This document shows, piece by piece, positions 24,786 through 43,361 of a stretch of 64,000 bases of DNA; position 1 is the stretch's first letter, and every line of letters begins with the position of its first letter. The stretch is from NCBI GenBank assembly GCA_963722715.1, contig CAVROA010000004.1, positions 1 through 64,000 of the forward strand. The letters are read 5' to 3'. Origin of the DNA: DASQGA01 sp963722715 (lineage in GTDB: Bacteria; Actinomycetota; Thermoleophilia; Gaiellales; Gaiellaceae). The translations under genes and the position numbers were made by a program. Below the pieces are notes generated by a model. That model saw only the letters and a program-made list of their open reading frames with translations, was not told where the DNA came from and did no database searches.

Positions 24786-25211
24786 GTGGCGAAGAAAGTT
24801 CTCACTCTCATCAAGCTCCAGATCCCGGGTGGCCAGGCAAACCCGGCCCCTCCGGTTGGGCCCGCCTTGGGCCAGCACGGAGTGAACATCATGGAGTTCT
24901 GCAAGGCGTTCAACGCCCAGACCCAGCAGGAGAACGGCCGGATCACTCCGGTCGAGATCACGGTCTACGAGGACCGCTCCTTCACATTCATCACGAAGAC
25001 ACCGCCGGCCGCAGTCCTGATCAAGGAAGCGCTGAACATCCAGAAGGGCTCGCCCGAGCCCAACCGCGAGAAGGTCGGCAGGCTCTCCAAAGACCAGCTT
25101 CGGAAGATCGCCGAGACGAAGCTCGTCGACCTGAACGCCCGGGACGTCGACCACGCGATGCTCGTCGTGGCCGGAACGGCCCGGAGCATGGGCGTGGAGG
25201 TGGAGAAATGA
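24786..25211 (+). CDS. rplK: 50S ribosomal protein L11
   Basis: 141 residues, GTG start with GGAAGG upstream. The thiopeptide-binding PAPPVGPALGQHG loop and the 23S-binding C-terminal domain are intact. It overlaps rplA by 4 nt (ATGA), as expected for the coupled, L1-regulated L11-L1 pair. Confidence 0.97.
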   Translation: MAKKVLTLIKLQIPGGQANPAPPVGPALGQHGVNIMEFCKAFNAQTQQENGRITPVEITVYEDRSFTFITKTPPAAVLIKEALNIQKGSPEPNREKVGRLSKDQLRKIAETKLVDLNARDVDHAMLVVAGTARSMGVEVEK

Positions 25212-25942
25212 GACACGGCAAGCGGTACCGCAACTTTCGCGCCCTGATCGATCGCGAGCACCTGTACTCCCCGCTCGAAGCGGTCCGGATCCTCAAGGAG
25301 GGGCCGCCCACGAACTTCGACGAGACGGTCGAGGTGCACTTCAACACGGGCCTGAACGTCCGGCACGCCGACCAGCAGCTTCGGGGCACGCTGATGCTCC
25401 CGCACGGTACGGGCAGCGACGTGCGCGTCGCCGTGTTCGCGGAGGGCGAGAAGGCGAAAGAAGCCGAAGAGGCGGGCGCAGACATCGTCGGATCCGCGGA
25501 CCTCGCTGCGAAGATCGAAGAGGGGTTCGACGACTTCGACGTCGCCATCGCGACTCCGGACATGATGGGCACGGTCGGAAAGCTCGGGCGCATCCTGGGC
25601 CCCCGGGGCCTCATGCCGAATCCGAAGGCCGGCACGGTGACGTTCGACGTCGCGAAGGCGGTCAGCGACTCGAAGGCCGGCAAGCTCGAGTACCGGACCG
25701 ACCGCGGGGCGAACGTCCACCTGGCGGTGGGGAAGAAGAGCTTCTCGGAGCGCGACCTCCTCGAGAACTACGCCACGGTGCTCGACGAGATGATGCGGGC
25801 CAGGCCCGCCGTGGCGAAGGGTCGCTACATCCGCTCGATCACATTGACGAGCTCGATGGGCCCGGGTATCAAGGTCGACCCGTCCCGGACGCGGGGCGTC
25901 GTCGAGGAATTGACCGAGGAGGCCGCGACAGCGGCAGCGTAA
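25208..25942 (+). CDS. rplA: 50S ribosomal protein L1
   Basis: 244 residues from ATG 25208 inside the rplK stop. The L1 signature (GRILGPRGLMPNPKAGTVT) and C-terminal TLTSSMGPGIKVDP are present. L1 forms the mobile stalk at the E site and in many bacteria represses its own mRNA. A 135-bp leader separates it from rplJ. Confidence 0.97.
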   Translation: MRHGKRYRNFRALIDREHLYSPLEAVRILKEGPPTNFDETVEVHFNTGLNVRHADQQLRGTLMLPHGTGSDVRVAVFAEGEKAKEAEEAGADIVGSADLAAKIEEGFDDFDVAIATPDMMGTVGKLGRILGPRGLMPNPKAGTVTFDVAKAVSDSKAGKLEYRTDRGANVHLAVGKKSFSERDLLENYATVLDEMMRARPAVAKGRYIRSITLTSSMGPGIKVDPSRTRGVVEELTEEAATAAA

Positions 25943-26077
25943 ACACACGACGTCTCGTCGCCAGAGACAGCCGGCAGCGCCAGCGCGCGGAAGACCGGCC
26001 GAGGCGGTTCGAGGGAGAACGCTCTCCTCCTCGTGCCCGCCTCCCGGCGGGCGCGACTCGTTCGAGAGGAGAAGCAG
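25943..26077 (+). promoter_or_regulatory. Probable L10 leader upstream of rplJ
   Basis: 135 nt of gene-free sequence with GC-rich inverted repeats (for example GCCCGCCTCCCGGCGGGCGC near 26034-26054). It sits where the autoregulatory L10(L12)4-binding leader occurs in most bacteria. Assigned on position and structure only. Confidence 0.45.
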
Positions 26078-26608
26078 GTGCTGAAGGAAAAGAAAGAGCA
26101 GGTCGTCGCGGAGCTTGTGGAGCGGCTCCGGTCGACGGACACGCTCATCGTGGCCGACTACCGCGGCCTCAGCATGAAGGAGATCGACGGGGTTCGGAGC
26201 GAGCTGCTCCAGCACGGCGCCCGCTTCTCCGTCGTCAAGAACACGCTCACGATGCGGGCAGCCGACGAGGCCGGGGTCGATGCCCTGAAGGAGTTCCTGG
26301 ATGGCCCGACCGCAATCGCCTTCGTCGGCGACGGCGACATGGTCGCGGTCGCGAAGACGCTGAGCGACACGGCTCGACGGACGAAGATCCTCGCCGTCCG
26401 CGGCGGGATCCTGCAGGGCGAGACGATCACCGCCGATCAGGTGCGCGACCTGGCGACCCTGCCGCCGCTCGATGTCCTCCAGGGCCAGGTCCTGGGCGCC
26501 ATCGTCGGCCCCATGAACGCCGTCGTGGGGCTCTTCACCGCCCCGCTTCGGGACGTGGTCAACGTGCTCGACGCACGCATACAGCAACTGCAAGAACAGG
26601 AGGCATAG
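26078..26608 (+). CDS. rplJ: 50S ribosomal protein L10
   Basis: 176 residues from GTG 26078, chosen for GAGAGGAG 6-7 nt upstream and fit to the family N-terminus (LKEKKEQVVAELVERL); an in-frame start at 26033 would place the ribosome site inside the gene. YRGLSMKEIDGVRSELL and KNTLTMRAA are typical. The C-terminal helix holds L12 dimers to form the stalk. Confidence 0.95.
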   Translation: MLKEKKEQVVAELVERLRSTDTLIVADYRGLSMKEIDGVRSELLQHGARFSVVKNTLTMRAADEAGVDALKEFLDGPTAIAFVGDGDMVAVAKTLSDTARRTKILAVRGGILQGETITADQVRDLATLPPLDVLQGQVLGAIVGPMNAVVGLFTAPLRDVVNVLDARIQQLQEQEA

Positions 26609-26612
26609 GGAA

Positions 26613-27002
26613 ATGGCAACTGACACCGCGAAGGTCGTCGAGCAGCTCGGGAAGATGACCGTGCTGGAGCTCGTCGAGCTGAAGAACAAGTTGGAGGAGG
26701 AATGGGGCGTGACGGCTGCAGCGCCGGTGGCGGTCGCCGCCCCGGGTGCTCCGGCCGCCGGTGGCGGGGACGGAGCCGCCGCCGAGGAGCAGTCGGAGTT
26801 CGACGTCATCATCACTGCTCCCGGGGACAAGAAGATCCAGGTGATCAAGGTCGTCCGCGCGATCACGAGCCTCGGCCTCAAGGAGGCGAAGGACGTGGTC
26901 GACGGGGCGCCCGGCCCGGTCAAGGAGGGCGTCACCAAGGAAGAGGCCGAGAGCATCAAGGCCCAGCTCGAAGAGGCCGGCGCAACAGCCGAGATCAAGT
27001 AG
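26613..27002 (+). CDS. rplL: 50S ribosomal protein L7/L12
   Basis: 129 residues. The N-terminal dimerisation helix (MTVLELVELKNKLEEEWGV), an Ala/Gly/Pro hinge, and the C-terminal domain EFDVIITAPGDKKIQVIKVVR with KDVVDGAPGPVKEGV. It recruits GTPase factors to the ribosome. Four nt after rplJ and followed by a strong terminator. Confidence 0.97.
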   Translation: MATDTAKVVEQLGKMTVLELVELKNKLEEEWGVTAAAPVAVAAPGAPAAGGGDGAAAEEQSEFDVIITAPGDKKIQVIKVVRAITSLGLKEAKDVVDGAPGPVKEGVTKEEAESIKAQLEEAGATAEIK

Positions 27003-27023
27003 AAAAGACCGAATTCACACGGA

Positions 27024-27059
27024 CGGAAGGGCGGCCAAGGCTGCCCTTCCGGCGTTTTT
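27024..27059 (+). terminator. Rho-independent terminator after rplL
   Basis: A 13-bp stem (27024-27036 with 27039-27051, one G-U), 2-base loop, then GCGTTTTT. It lies 21 bp after the rplL stop and should isolate rplJL from the exported-protein gene and rpoB. Confidence 0.85.
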
Positions 27060-27185
27060 GGCCCCTTTCCTCTTGTGAAGAGGTCGTAAGGTCGCTCACC
27101 CGTCCGGGGGTTCGTGGTGTGGAAGGGCTCGCCCGCGGCCGAAGTAGTGCAAGACCGGGAAAAGCCGCACCCACGGAGGTTCAGG

Positions 27186-27932
27186 ATGAAGTTCAAGGTA
27201 CTTCTGCTCGCGCTCGCCGCCACGCTGGTCGTCACTTCTGGCGCCACCGCGAAGAACGGCGGGGGCAACGGAAAGGGTCACGCCCAGACCACGCATTCGC
27301 AATCGGCCGCGCACGGCTCGAAGCACGAAGGCAAGGGCCACGCGACTAAAGCCGTGAAGGTCAAGAAGGCGAAGAAGCACGAGGCAGCCGTAGCCGAGGA
27401 GGCCGGCGACGCGCTGGCCCCGGACGACGCTGTGGAGGTCGAGGAGCCGAGCGCCGAGAAGACGAACCCGGCCTGGACCTGCAAGACCCGACTCGAGGAG
27501 CGTGGCGCAGAGCAGTTCGTCATCGACTACGGGACGAACACGAACGGCGCCAACGCGTTCGGCAAGTGCGTCTCTGGCGTTGCCAACGGCAGCGAGGAGG
27601 AGACGACGGAAGTCCCGGCAGAGCCCGACGCCGCTTGCGAAGCGGTTACCCCGGCCCCTGACGTCGTCGAGACGACCGAGGTGACAGCTGCCGAGGAGAG
27701 CTCGGAGACCACGGAGGTACCTGCTGCCGATGAAGACAGCTCGGATACCCCCGAGGTGCCTGCCTGTGAGCCCGTCGACGGGACCGGCACGACCACTCCT
27801 CCCGCCGCGGACGGCACCGGAGACACCACTGGCACCGTGACAGACACTGTCGCGGACCCTGCTGTGCCGAGTGCGGACGATGCGCTTCTGGCTGCCGCAC
27901 GCGCCGTCAAGGCGTTCGCTGCCAGCCTCTAG
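27186..27932 (+). CDS. Exported, Glu/Thr/Pro-rich protein of unknown function
   Basis: 248 residues from ATG 27186 (GGAGG 6-10 nt upstream). Signal peptide about 1-22, then a Lys/His/Gly-rich basic stretch (KNGGGNGKGHAQ, KKAKKHEA). A small cysteine-bearing core follows (AWTCKTRLEERG ... NAFGKCVSG), then a long acidic low-complexity tail with repeats of the type TTEVPA. The core FVIDYGTNTNGANAFGKCV is the only part that looks folded; it resembles a small motif seen in secreted actinobacterial proteins but I cannot name it. It sits between rplL and rpoB, an unusual place for a secreted protein. Confidence 0.75.
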   Translation: MKFKVLLLALAATLVVTSGATAKNGGGNGKGHAQTTHSQSAAHGSKHEGKGHATKAVKVKKAKKHEAAVAEEAGDALAPDDAVEVEEPSAEKTNPAWTCKTRLEERGAEQFVIDYGTNTNGANAFGKCVSGVANGSEEETTEVPAEPDAACEAVTPAPDVVETTEVTAAEESSETTEVPAADEDSSDTPEVPACEPVDGTGTTTPPAADGTGDTTGTVTDTVADPAVPSADDALLAAARAVKAFAASL

Positions 27933-27951
27933 AAGCTCCGAACGGATCGAT

Positions 27952-27979
27952 CAGAGGGGGCGCTACGGCGCCTCCTCTG
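27952..27979 (+). terminator. Hairpin terminator after the exported-protein gene
   Basis: A 12-bp stem (27952-27963 with 27968-27979, one G-U) closed by a TACG tetraloop of the stable UNCG class. No T run follows, so it may work with Rho or as a stability hairpin. Confidence 0.55.
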
Positions 27980-28040
27980 GCATTCATGCGAAAAAGGTGT
28001 AGAGTGCGGCTTCAGAACGGCGGTCTCCGCAGGTATACGC

Positions 28041-28070
28041 TTGCGGGGGAACGTCTGCCTCTGCTACCCT
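28041..28070 (+). promoter_or_regulatory. Candidate promoter of rpoBC
   Basis: TTGCGG (28041-28046), 18 bp, extended -10 TGCTACCCT with TACCCT at 28065-28070. The leader to the rpoB start is about 90 nt. Confidence 0.5.
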
Positions 28071-28165
28071 GATAGGTCGCGCCGCTCCTCCGCGTTCTCC
28101 ACTGTTTTTATCGGATTCCGATCCCGTCTTTATCCGTTCGTCCTGCCTAGAGGGAGGCTTCGTTC

Positions 28166-31807
<3,642 letters not shown>

Positions 31808-31878
31808 GCACACGAATTCGTACGGGCGGGCAGCTGGCTCGCCCACCATTGCGCGACAGGAAAGAGGCGGAGAGAGCT

Positions 31879-36468
<4,590 letters not shown>

Positions 36469-36494
36469 AAGTCGTCCGTAACGGGCTAGTCGTT

Positions 36495-36517
36495 GGGGCG
36501 GGGAATTTCCTCGCCCC
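36495..36517 (+). terminator. Hairpin after rpoC
   Basis: A 10-bp stem GGGGCGGGGA with TCCTCGCCCC (one G-U), loop ATT, about 26 bp beyond the rpoC stop. It is followed by TTCGCGTT only, so termination may be partial. Confidence 0.55.
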
Positions 36518-36708
36518 TTCGCGTTCCAGGGGCGGGCGCGTCCCCGTTCGAAGAACCCCGCTCTTTGCGAAAAGTTCTCAAGGCCGGGTCTAGCGCAACC
36601 TGCTCGATTCTTCTACATTCTGCGGCGGCGACTGTGGCACGGCGGGCTTGAGCCCGTCCTCGGTTATCCACAGAACTCACAGGAGGCTGGGGAGAACTTG
36701 GCACGCCC
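36518..36708. other. Gene-free segment between rpoC and the GGDEF gene
   Basis: About 190 bp with no supported ORF. It holds a perfect DnaA-box 9-mer TTATCCACA at 36664-36672, a small hairpin near 36644-36660 (GCGGGCTTGAGCCCG), and a hairpin at 36700-36720 that could end reverse-strand or forward transcripts. A lone DnaA box does not make an origin. Confidence 0.4.
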
Positions 36709-37891
36709 TCAAGGCGTGTCGTTTCCTGCGATCGCGCGTCCCTTGCCGGCCTGCTTGGCCTCATAGAGCGCATCGTCTGCACGTTCGAAGAACGACACCG
36801 GATCGTCGTTCGGCCGAAGCTCCGCCACCCCGGCGGAGATGCGTAGACGGTCGGCGGGGCCCGTGGAGCGGTTCGCGACGGCAAACTGCAGTCGGCGAAA
36901 GAGCTGGTTGGCGTCCACCAGCGCGGACTCCGGCAGGATGACCGCGAATTCGTCGCCGCCGATTCGGCAACCCAGATCCGAGCTGCGAATCACGGACAGA
37001 ACACGGTCGCCCAGCTGGGCCAGCACGTGGTCACCGCCCAGGTGCCCTTCCTGGTCGTTGATCGACTTGAAGTCGTCGATGTCGAAGACGAGCAGCGCGA
37101 GCGAGCGCTCGTAGCGGGTTGCGCGCGCACATTCGCGTGCGAGCGCATCGTGAAAGAACCGGCGGTTGTACAGGCTGGTGAGCGCATCGAGGTTGGCCAG
37201 CTGCCGCGCCTCTCGAAACCGGCGGGCGTTCTCGATCACGGGCGCCGCCGCCGTCGGCCAGCTCCTCGAGCTCGCCGAGCTCTTGCTCGGAGAGTTGCCG
37301 CTCGCGGCCCCGCCAGAAGACGCCGAGGCTGCCGATCGCCCCGCCATTCGCCAGGAGGGGGATCATCAGACCGCCGCGGATCAGCGTTTCGTCGCCTGCG
37401 CTCTCGTCTGCGTAGCGGTAGTTGATCGTGATGGCGCGGGTCTCGCCGCCCTCGGGCGCACTGCCGACCAGCTGGCGCTCGGCCTCGTCAGGCGTCATCC
37501 CGGCGGTCGCAACGACGGGCTCGCTCTCCGGCTGGGAGACGATCACCATGGCCGCCTCGGCCGGAGCGAGGTCGAGCGCCGCTTCGACCAGGTGGCGGGC
37601 GACCGAGTCGAGGTCGATCGAGCCGCCGAGGCTCGCGAGCCTCTGTGACCGCTGGCTCTCCTCCCGAGCCCGCAAGAGCTCCCGGGAAAGATCCTCGAGC
37701 ATCTGCTCGAAGCGAGCGTCGGACTCTTCGAGCATGCGCTCAACATCGGGATCCTGCTGCTCGCGTCGCGAGCGCAGCACGAGCACCATCAGAACCATTG
37801 CGACGACGAGCGCGATTGCGACGGCGCTGACCGCAGCGCCGACCGCTATCCACGTCGTCGTCTCGAAATACAAAGTCATCCCGGTCGCCAT
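36709..37891 (-). pseudogene. Membrane-anchored GAF-GGDEF diguanylate cyclase, one frameshift
   Basis: Starts at ATG 37891. Membrane helix at about 14-38, a coiled coil (EESDARFEQMLEDLSREL), a GAF domain (about 90-225), and then a frame break in a GGC repeat near 37240-37255. The next frame continues APVIENARRFREARQLANLD into a full GGDEF domain: LTSLYNRRFF, FDIDDFKSIND, and the active site RIGGDEFAVI. With one base restored it is a normal-length cyclase of about 394 residues making c-di-GMP. It lies on the reverse strand between rpoBC and rpsL, which are usually adjacent. Confidence 0.8.
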
Positions 37892-37981
37892 CCGGTGTCG
37901 TAGGGCCGCTAAACGGACAATAGGGGCGTTTTTCCACTTTTCATACCCCTGGGGCGCGACGTCACGGGCAACCCGTTGCTG

Positions 37982-37987
37982 CTACCA
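37982..37987 (+). promoter_or_regulatory. Candidate extended -10 of the str operon (rpsL-rpsG-fusA-tuf)
   Basis: TGCTACCAT with TACCAT at 37982-37987, about 90 nt before rpsL. The -35 is not convincing. It shares the TGCTAC word with rpoB and the tRNA. Confidence 0.4.
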
Positions 37988-38074
37988 TTCCGCGAGGTTC
38001 GGGGTGGGCAACAGCTGCCTGCGCCGAGCTTTCTTTGCGTAGAAAACCTGGACCAGGGAGACCTCGAAACACTC

Positions 38075-38620
38075 GTGCCAACTGTGAATCAGCTCGTCCG
38101 GAAGGGCCGCACTGCGCCCACCAGCAAGACCAAGACGCCCGCGTTGCGCGGAGCGCCCCAGAAGAGGGGCGTCTGCACGCGCGTCTTCACCGTCACCCCG
38201 AAGAAGCCGAATTCGGCCCTACGCAAGGTTGCCCGAGTGCGCCTCACGAACGGGATGGAGGTCACCACCTACATTCCGGGCGAGGGACACAATCTTCAGG
38301 AGCACTCGGTCGTGCTGGTCCGCGGCGGCCGGGTCAAGGATCTCCCGGGCGTCCGCTACAAGGTGATCCGCGCTGCCCTTGATACCGCCGGCGTCTCCGA
38401 TCGCCGCCAGGCGCGCTCGCGGTATGGCGCCAAGAAGGGCGGAGTAACTAAGTTGGCGACCCCCTTCCTCCCATCTCGCACTCTTATGACCGCTGCAAAG
38501 CGTCGCCTCGCGGCGTCCTCAGTCGCGCCCGTAGCTTCCAGCTACGAGCACTCCTTGCGTCCTTGCGATGCTCGCTTTTCGCGGCCTGAGAGCACGATCT
38601 GCTCGGAAGGTGATCGCTGA
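38075..38620 (+). CDS. rpsL: 30S ribosomal protein S12, with unusual 58-residue C-terminal extension or terminal frameshift
   Basis: The start GTG 38075 fits the family (PTVNQLVRKGR). The decoding-centre motifs KTPALRGAPQKRGVC and TPKKPNSALRK are intact, as is the streptomycin-site region GRVKDLPGVRYKV. The normal S12 length of about 123 residues is reached at RSRYGAKK (about 38437). The frame then continues GGVTKLATPF for 58 residues to a TGA overlapping the rpsG ATG. One fewer G in the GGG at 38437-38439 would instead give KKAE and TAA at 38445-38447, a typical end. I think the second reading more likely. Confidence 0.88.
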   Translation: MPTVNQLVRKGRTAPTSKTKTPALRGAPQKRGVCTRVFTVTPKKPNSALRKVARVRLTNGMEVTTYIPGEGHNLQEHSVVLVRGGRVKDLPGVRYKVIRAALDTAGVSDRRQARSRYGAKKGGVTKLATPFLPSRTLMTAAKRRLAASSVAPVASSYEHSLRPCDARFSRPESTICSEGDR

Positions 38621-39090
38621 TGCCGCGCCGCGCAGAGATTGCGATTCGCGAGCTCGATCCGGATCCCGTCTACAACTCGAAGCTCGTCACCCAGGTGATC
38701 AACAAGGTGATGACGCGCGGGAAGAAGTCCGTCGCGGAGCGGATCGTGTATGAGGCGCTCGATGTCGTCGGCGAGAAGACGGGCAAGCCGCCTGTCGACG
38801 TGCTCGAGCAGGCCGTGAAGACGGTAACGCCCGTGCTCGAGGTTCGCTCGCGCCGCGTCGGCGGTGCGAACTACCAGGTTCCGATCGAGGTGCCACAGCG
38901 CCGTGCGCGGACGCTCGCCGTGCGCTGGATCGTCAGCTACTCCCGCGACCGACGAGAAAAGCACATGCAGGAGAAGCTTGCGGGCGAGATCCTCGATGCG
39001 ATCAACCAGCAGGGCGGCGCCTTCAAGCGTAAGGACGATCTCTACCGAATGGCGCAGGCCAACAAGGCCTTCGCGCACTACCGGTGGTAG
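38620..39090 (+). CDS. rpsG: 30S ribosomal protein S7
   Basis: 156 residues, with GGAAGG 9 nt before ATG 38620. RRAEIAIRELDPDPVYNSKL and the 16S-binding VPIEVPQRRARTLAVRWIV are characteristic. S7 nucleates the 30S head and, in many bacteria, represses the str operon. Length is standard. Confidence 0.97.
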   Translation: MPRRAEIAIRELDPDPVYNSKLVTQVINKVMTRGKKSVAERIVYEALDVVGEKTGKPPVDVLEQAVKTVTPVLEVRSRRVGGANYQVPIEVPQRRARTLAVRWIVSYSRDRREKHMQEKLAGEILDAINQQGGAFKRKDDLYRMAQANKAFAHYRW

Positions 39091-39102
39091 CAGGGACCTC
39101 CG

Positions 39103-41211
<2,109 letters not shown>

Positions 41212-41227
41212 AGGACACGGAGGACTA

Positions 41228-42418
41228 ATGGCTAAGCAGAAGTTCGAGCGCACGAAGCCCCACGTCAACGTCGGCACCATCGGTCACATCGACCACGGGA
41301 AGACGACTCTGACGGCGGCGATCACGAAGGTGCTGGCAGAGACCGGGACAGGCACCTCCTTCACCCAGTTCGACCAGATCGACAAGGCTCCGGAGGAGAA
41401 GGAGCGCGGCATCACGATCGCCGCCTCGCACGTCGAGTACGAGACGGAGAACCGTCACTACGCGCACGTCGACTGCCCGGGCCACGCCGACTACATCAAG
41501 AACATGATCACCGGCGCCGCCCAGATGGACGGCGCGATCCTCGTCGTCTCGGCTGCGGACGGCCCCATGCCGCAGACCCGGGAGCACATCCTCCTCGCCC
41601 GCCAGGTCGAGGTGCCTTACATCGTCGTGTTCCTGAACAAGGCCGACATGGTCGACGACCCGGAGCTCCTCGAGCTCGTCGAGCTCGAGGTCCGGGAGCT
41701 CCTCTCGAAGTACGAGTTCCCCGGGGACGACACCCCGATCATCGCCGGCTCGGCGCTGAAGGCGCTCGAGGGCGACGAGGAGTGGGTGCCGAAGATCATC
41801 GAGCTCATGGCTGCGGTGGACTCGTACATCCCGGAGCCGGAGCGCGACATCGACAAGCCGTTCCTGATGCCGATCGAGGATGTCTTCACGATCACCGGCC
41901 GCGGAACCGTCGTCACGGGCCGCGTCGAGCAGGGCGCCGTCAAGGTCGGCGAGGAAGTCGAGATGGTCGGCATCCACCCGCAGGTGACGAAGACGGTCGT
42001 GACCGGCGTCGAGATGTTCCAGAAGCTCCTCGACCAGGGTCAGGCAGGCGACAACATCGGCGCTCTCCTCCGCGGCACCAAGCGCGAGGAGGTGGAGCGT
42101 GGCCAGGTGCTCGCCAAGCCCGGCTCGATCACGCCCCACACGCACTTCAAGGCCGAGGTCTACGTCCTCTCCAAGGACGAGGGCGGGCGCCACACGCCGT
42201 TCTTCAACGGTTACCGGCCCCAGTTCTACTTCCGGACGACGGACGTGACGGGCTCGATCAAGCTGCCGGAGGGCCAGGAGATGGTCATGCCGGGCGACAA
42301 CACGAACATGGAGATCGAGCTGATCCAGCCGATCGCCATGGACTCCGGCCTTCGCTTCGCCGTCCGCGAGGGCGGGCGCACCGTGGGCGCCGGCGTCGTG
42401 ACGGAGATCGTCACCTAA
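41228..42418 (+). CDS. tuf: Elongation factor Tu
   Basis: 396 residues from ATG 41228 (GGAGG 4 nt upstream). GHIDHGKTTL, DCPGHADY and NKADMVD are the nucleotide motifs; the C-terminal VREGGRTVGAGVVTEI is intact. Delivers aminoacyl-tRNA. Only one copy is visible here. Eight nt to rpsJ, joining the str and S10 operons. Confidence 0.98.
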   Translation: MAKQKFERTKPHVNVGTIGHIDHGKTTLTAAITKVLAETGTGTSFTQFDQIDKAPEEKERGITIAASHVEYETENRHYAHVDCPGHADYIKNMITGAAQMDGAILVVSAADGPMPQTREHILLARQVEVPYIVVFLNKADMVDDPELLELVELEVRELLSKYEFPGDDTPIIAGSALKALEGDEEWVPKIIELMAAVDSYIPEPERDIDKPFLMPIEDVFTITGRGTVVTGRVEQGAVKVGEEVEMVGIHPQVTKTVVTGVEMFQKLLDQGQAGDNIGALLRGTKREEVERGQVLAKPGSITPHTHFKAEVYVLSKDEGGRHTPFFNGYRPQFYFRTTDVTGSIKLPEGQEMVMPGDNTNMEIELIQPIAMDSGLRFAVREGGRTVGAGVVTEIVT

Positions 42419-42426
42419 GGACACAC

Positions 42427-42735
42427 ATGGCCCAAGCCAAGATCCGCATCCGCCTCAAGGGCTACGACCACACCCAGCTCGACCGGTCGGCCGTGTCGAT
42501 CGTCGAGACGGCGCAGCGGACCGGTGCGACGGTCACCGGTCCCGTGCCCCTGCCCACCGAGAACAACCGCTACACGGTTCTCCGAAGCCCGTTCAAGGAC
42601 AAGGACAGCCGCGAGCACTTCGAGGTGCGTACGCACAAGCGCCTGATTGACATCCACTCGCCGACTCCGAAGACGGTCGACTCCCTGATGCGGCTCGACC
42701 TACCGGCGGGCGTCGACATCGAGATCAAGCTCTGA
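42427..42735 (+). CDS. rpsJ: 30S ribosomal protein S10
   Basis: 102 residues. IRLKGYDHTQLDRSAVSIVETAQRTGA is the family signature, and the loop RSPFKDKDSREHFEVRTHKR is intact. S10 also serves as the NusE antitermination factor. Heads the S10 cluster, with rplC starting 2 nt after its stop. Confidence 0.97.
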   Translation: MAQAKIRIRLKGYDHTQLDRSAVSIVETAQRTGATVTGPVPLPTENNRYTVLRSPFKDKDSREHFEVRTHKRLIDIHSPTPKTVDSLMRLDLPAGVDIEIKL

Positions 42736-42736
42736 C

Positions 42737-43357
42737 ATGAAGGGGATCGTCGGACGCAAGCTCGGGATGACGCAGGTCTTCGACCCGGAGACCGGCTCGC
42801 TCACGCCCGTGACGGTGATCGAGGCGGGGCCCTGCCCCGTGGTGTCGATCCGGATGGCGGACACGGACGGCTACGACGCCGTCCAGCTGGCCTTCGACGC
42901 CGTGCCGGAGCGCAAGCTCCAGCGGCCGAGGCTCGGGCATCTGAAGAAGCACGGCGTCGGGCCGCACCGGAAGCTGGTCGAGATCCGCGGGGCGCACGAG
43001 CTGACGCCGGGCGAGACCATGACCGTCGAGGCATTCGAGCCCGGGGACAAGGTCAAGGTCTCCGGGATCTCGATCGGGAAGGGGTTCCAGGGGACGATCA
43101 AGCGGCACAACTTCGCCCGCGGCCCGGTCAGCCACGGCTCGCACAACGTGCGCGCACCCGGGTCGATCGGCGCCTCCGCGACGCCTTCGCGCGTCTTCAA
43201 GGGCCAGAAGATGCCCGGCCAGATGGGCAACAAGCGCATCACCCAGGTCGGCCTCACGGTGGTCGACCGGGACCCCGAGCAGAACCTGCTCCTTCTGAAG
43301 GGCGCGGTTCCCGGCCACAAGAACGGCATCGTCGTCATCCGCGAGGACATCAGGTAG
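42737..43357 (+). CDS. rplC: 50S ribosomal protein L3
   Basis: 206 residues. It starts KGIVGRKLGMTQVFDPETG, and the extension reaching the peptidyl-transferase centre reads SHGSHNVRAPGSIGASATPSR. It is an early 50S assembly protein. Standard length; four nt to rplD. Confidence 0.97.
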   Translation: MKGIVGRKLGMTQVFDPETGSLTPVTVIEAGPCPVVSIRMADTDGYDAVQLAFDAVPERKLQRPRLGHLKKHGVGPHRKLVEIRGAHELTPGETMTVEAFEPGDKVKVSGISIGKGFQGTIKRHNFARGPVSHGSHNVRAPGSIGASATPSRVFKGQKMPGQMGNKRITQVGLTVVDRDPEQNLLLLKGAVPGHKNGIVVIREDIR

Positions 43358-43361
43358 ACGC

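Noticed and set aside
36664..36672. Chromosome origin suggested by a DnaA box
   Set aside because: Only one perfect box, no cluster, no dnaA or dnaN nearby and no AT-rich unwinding region.
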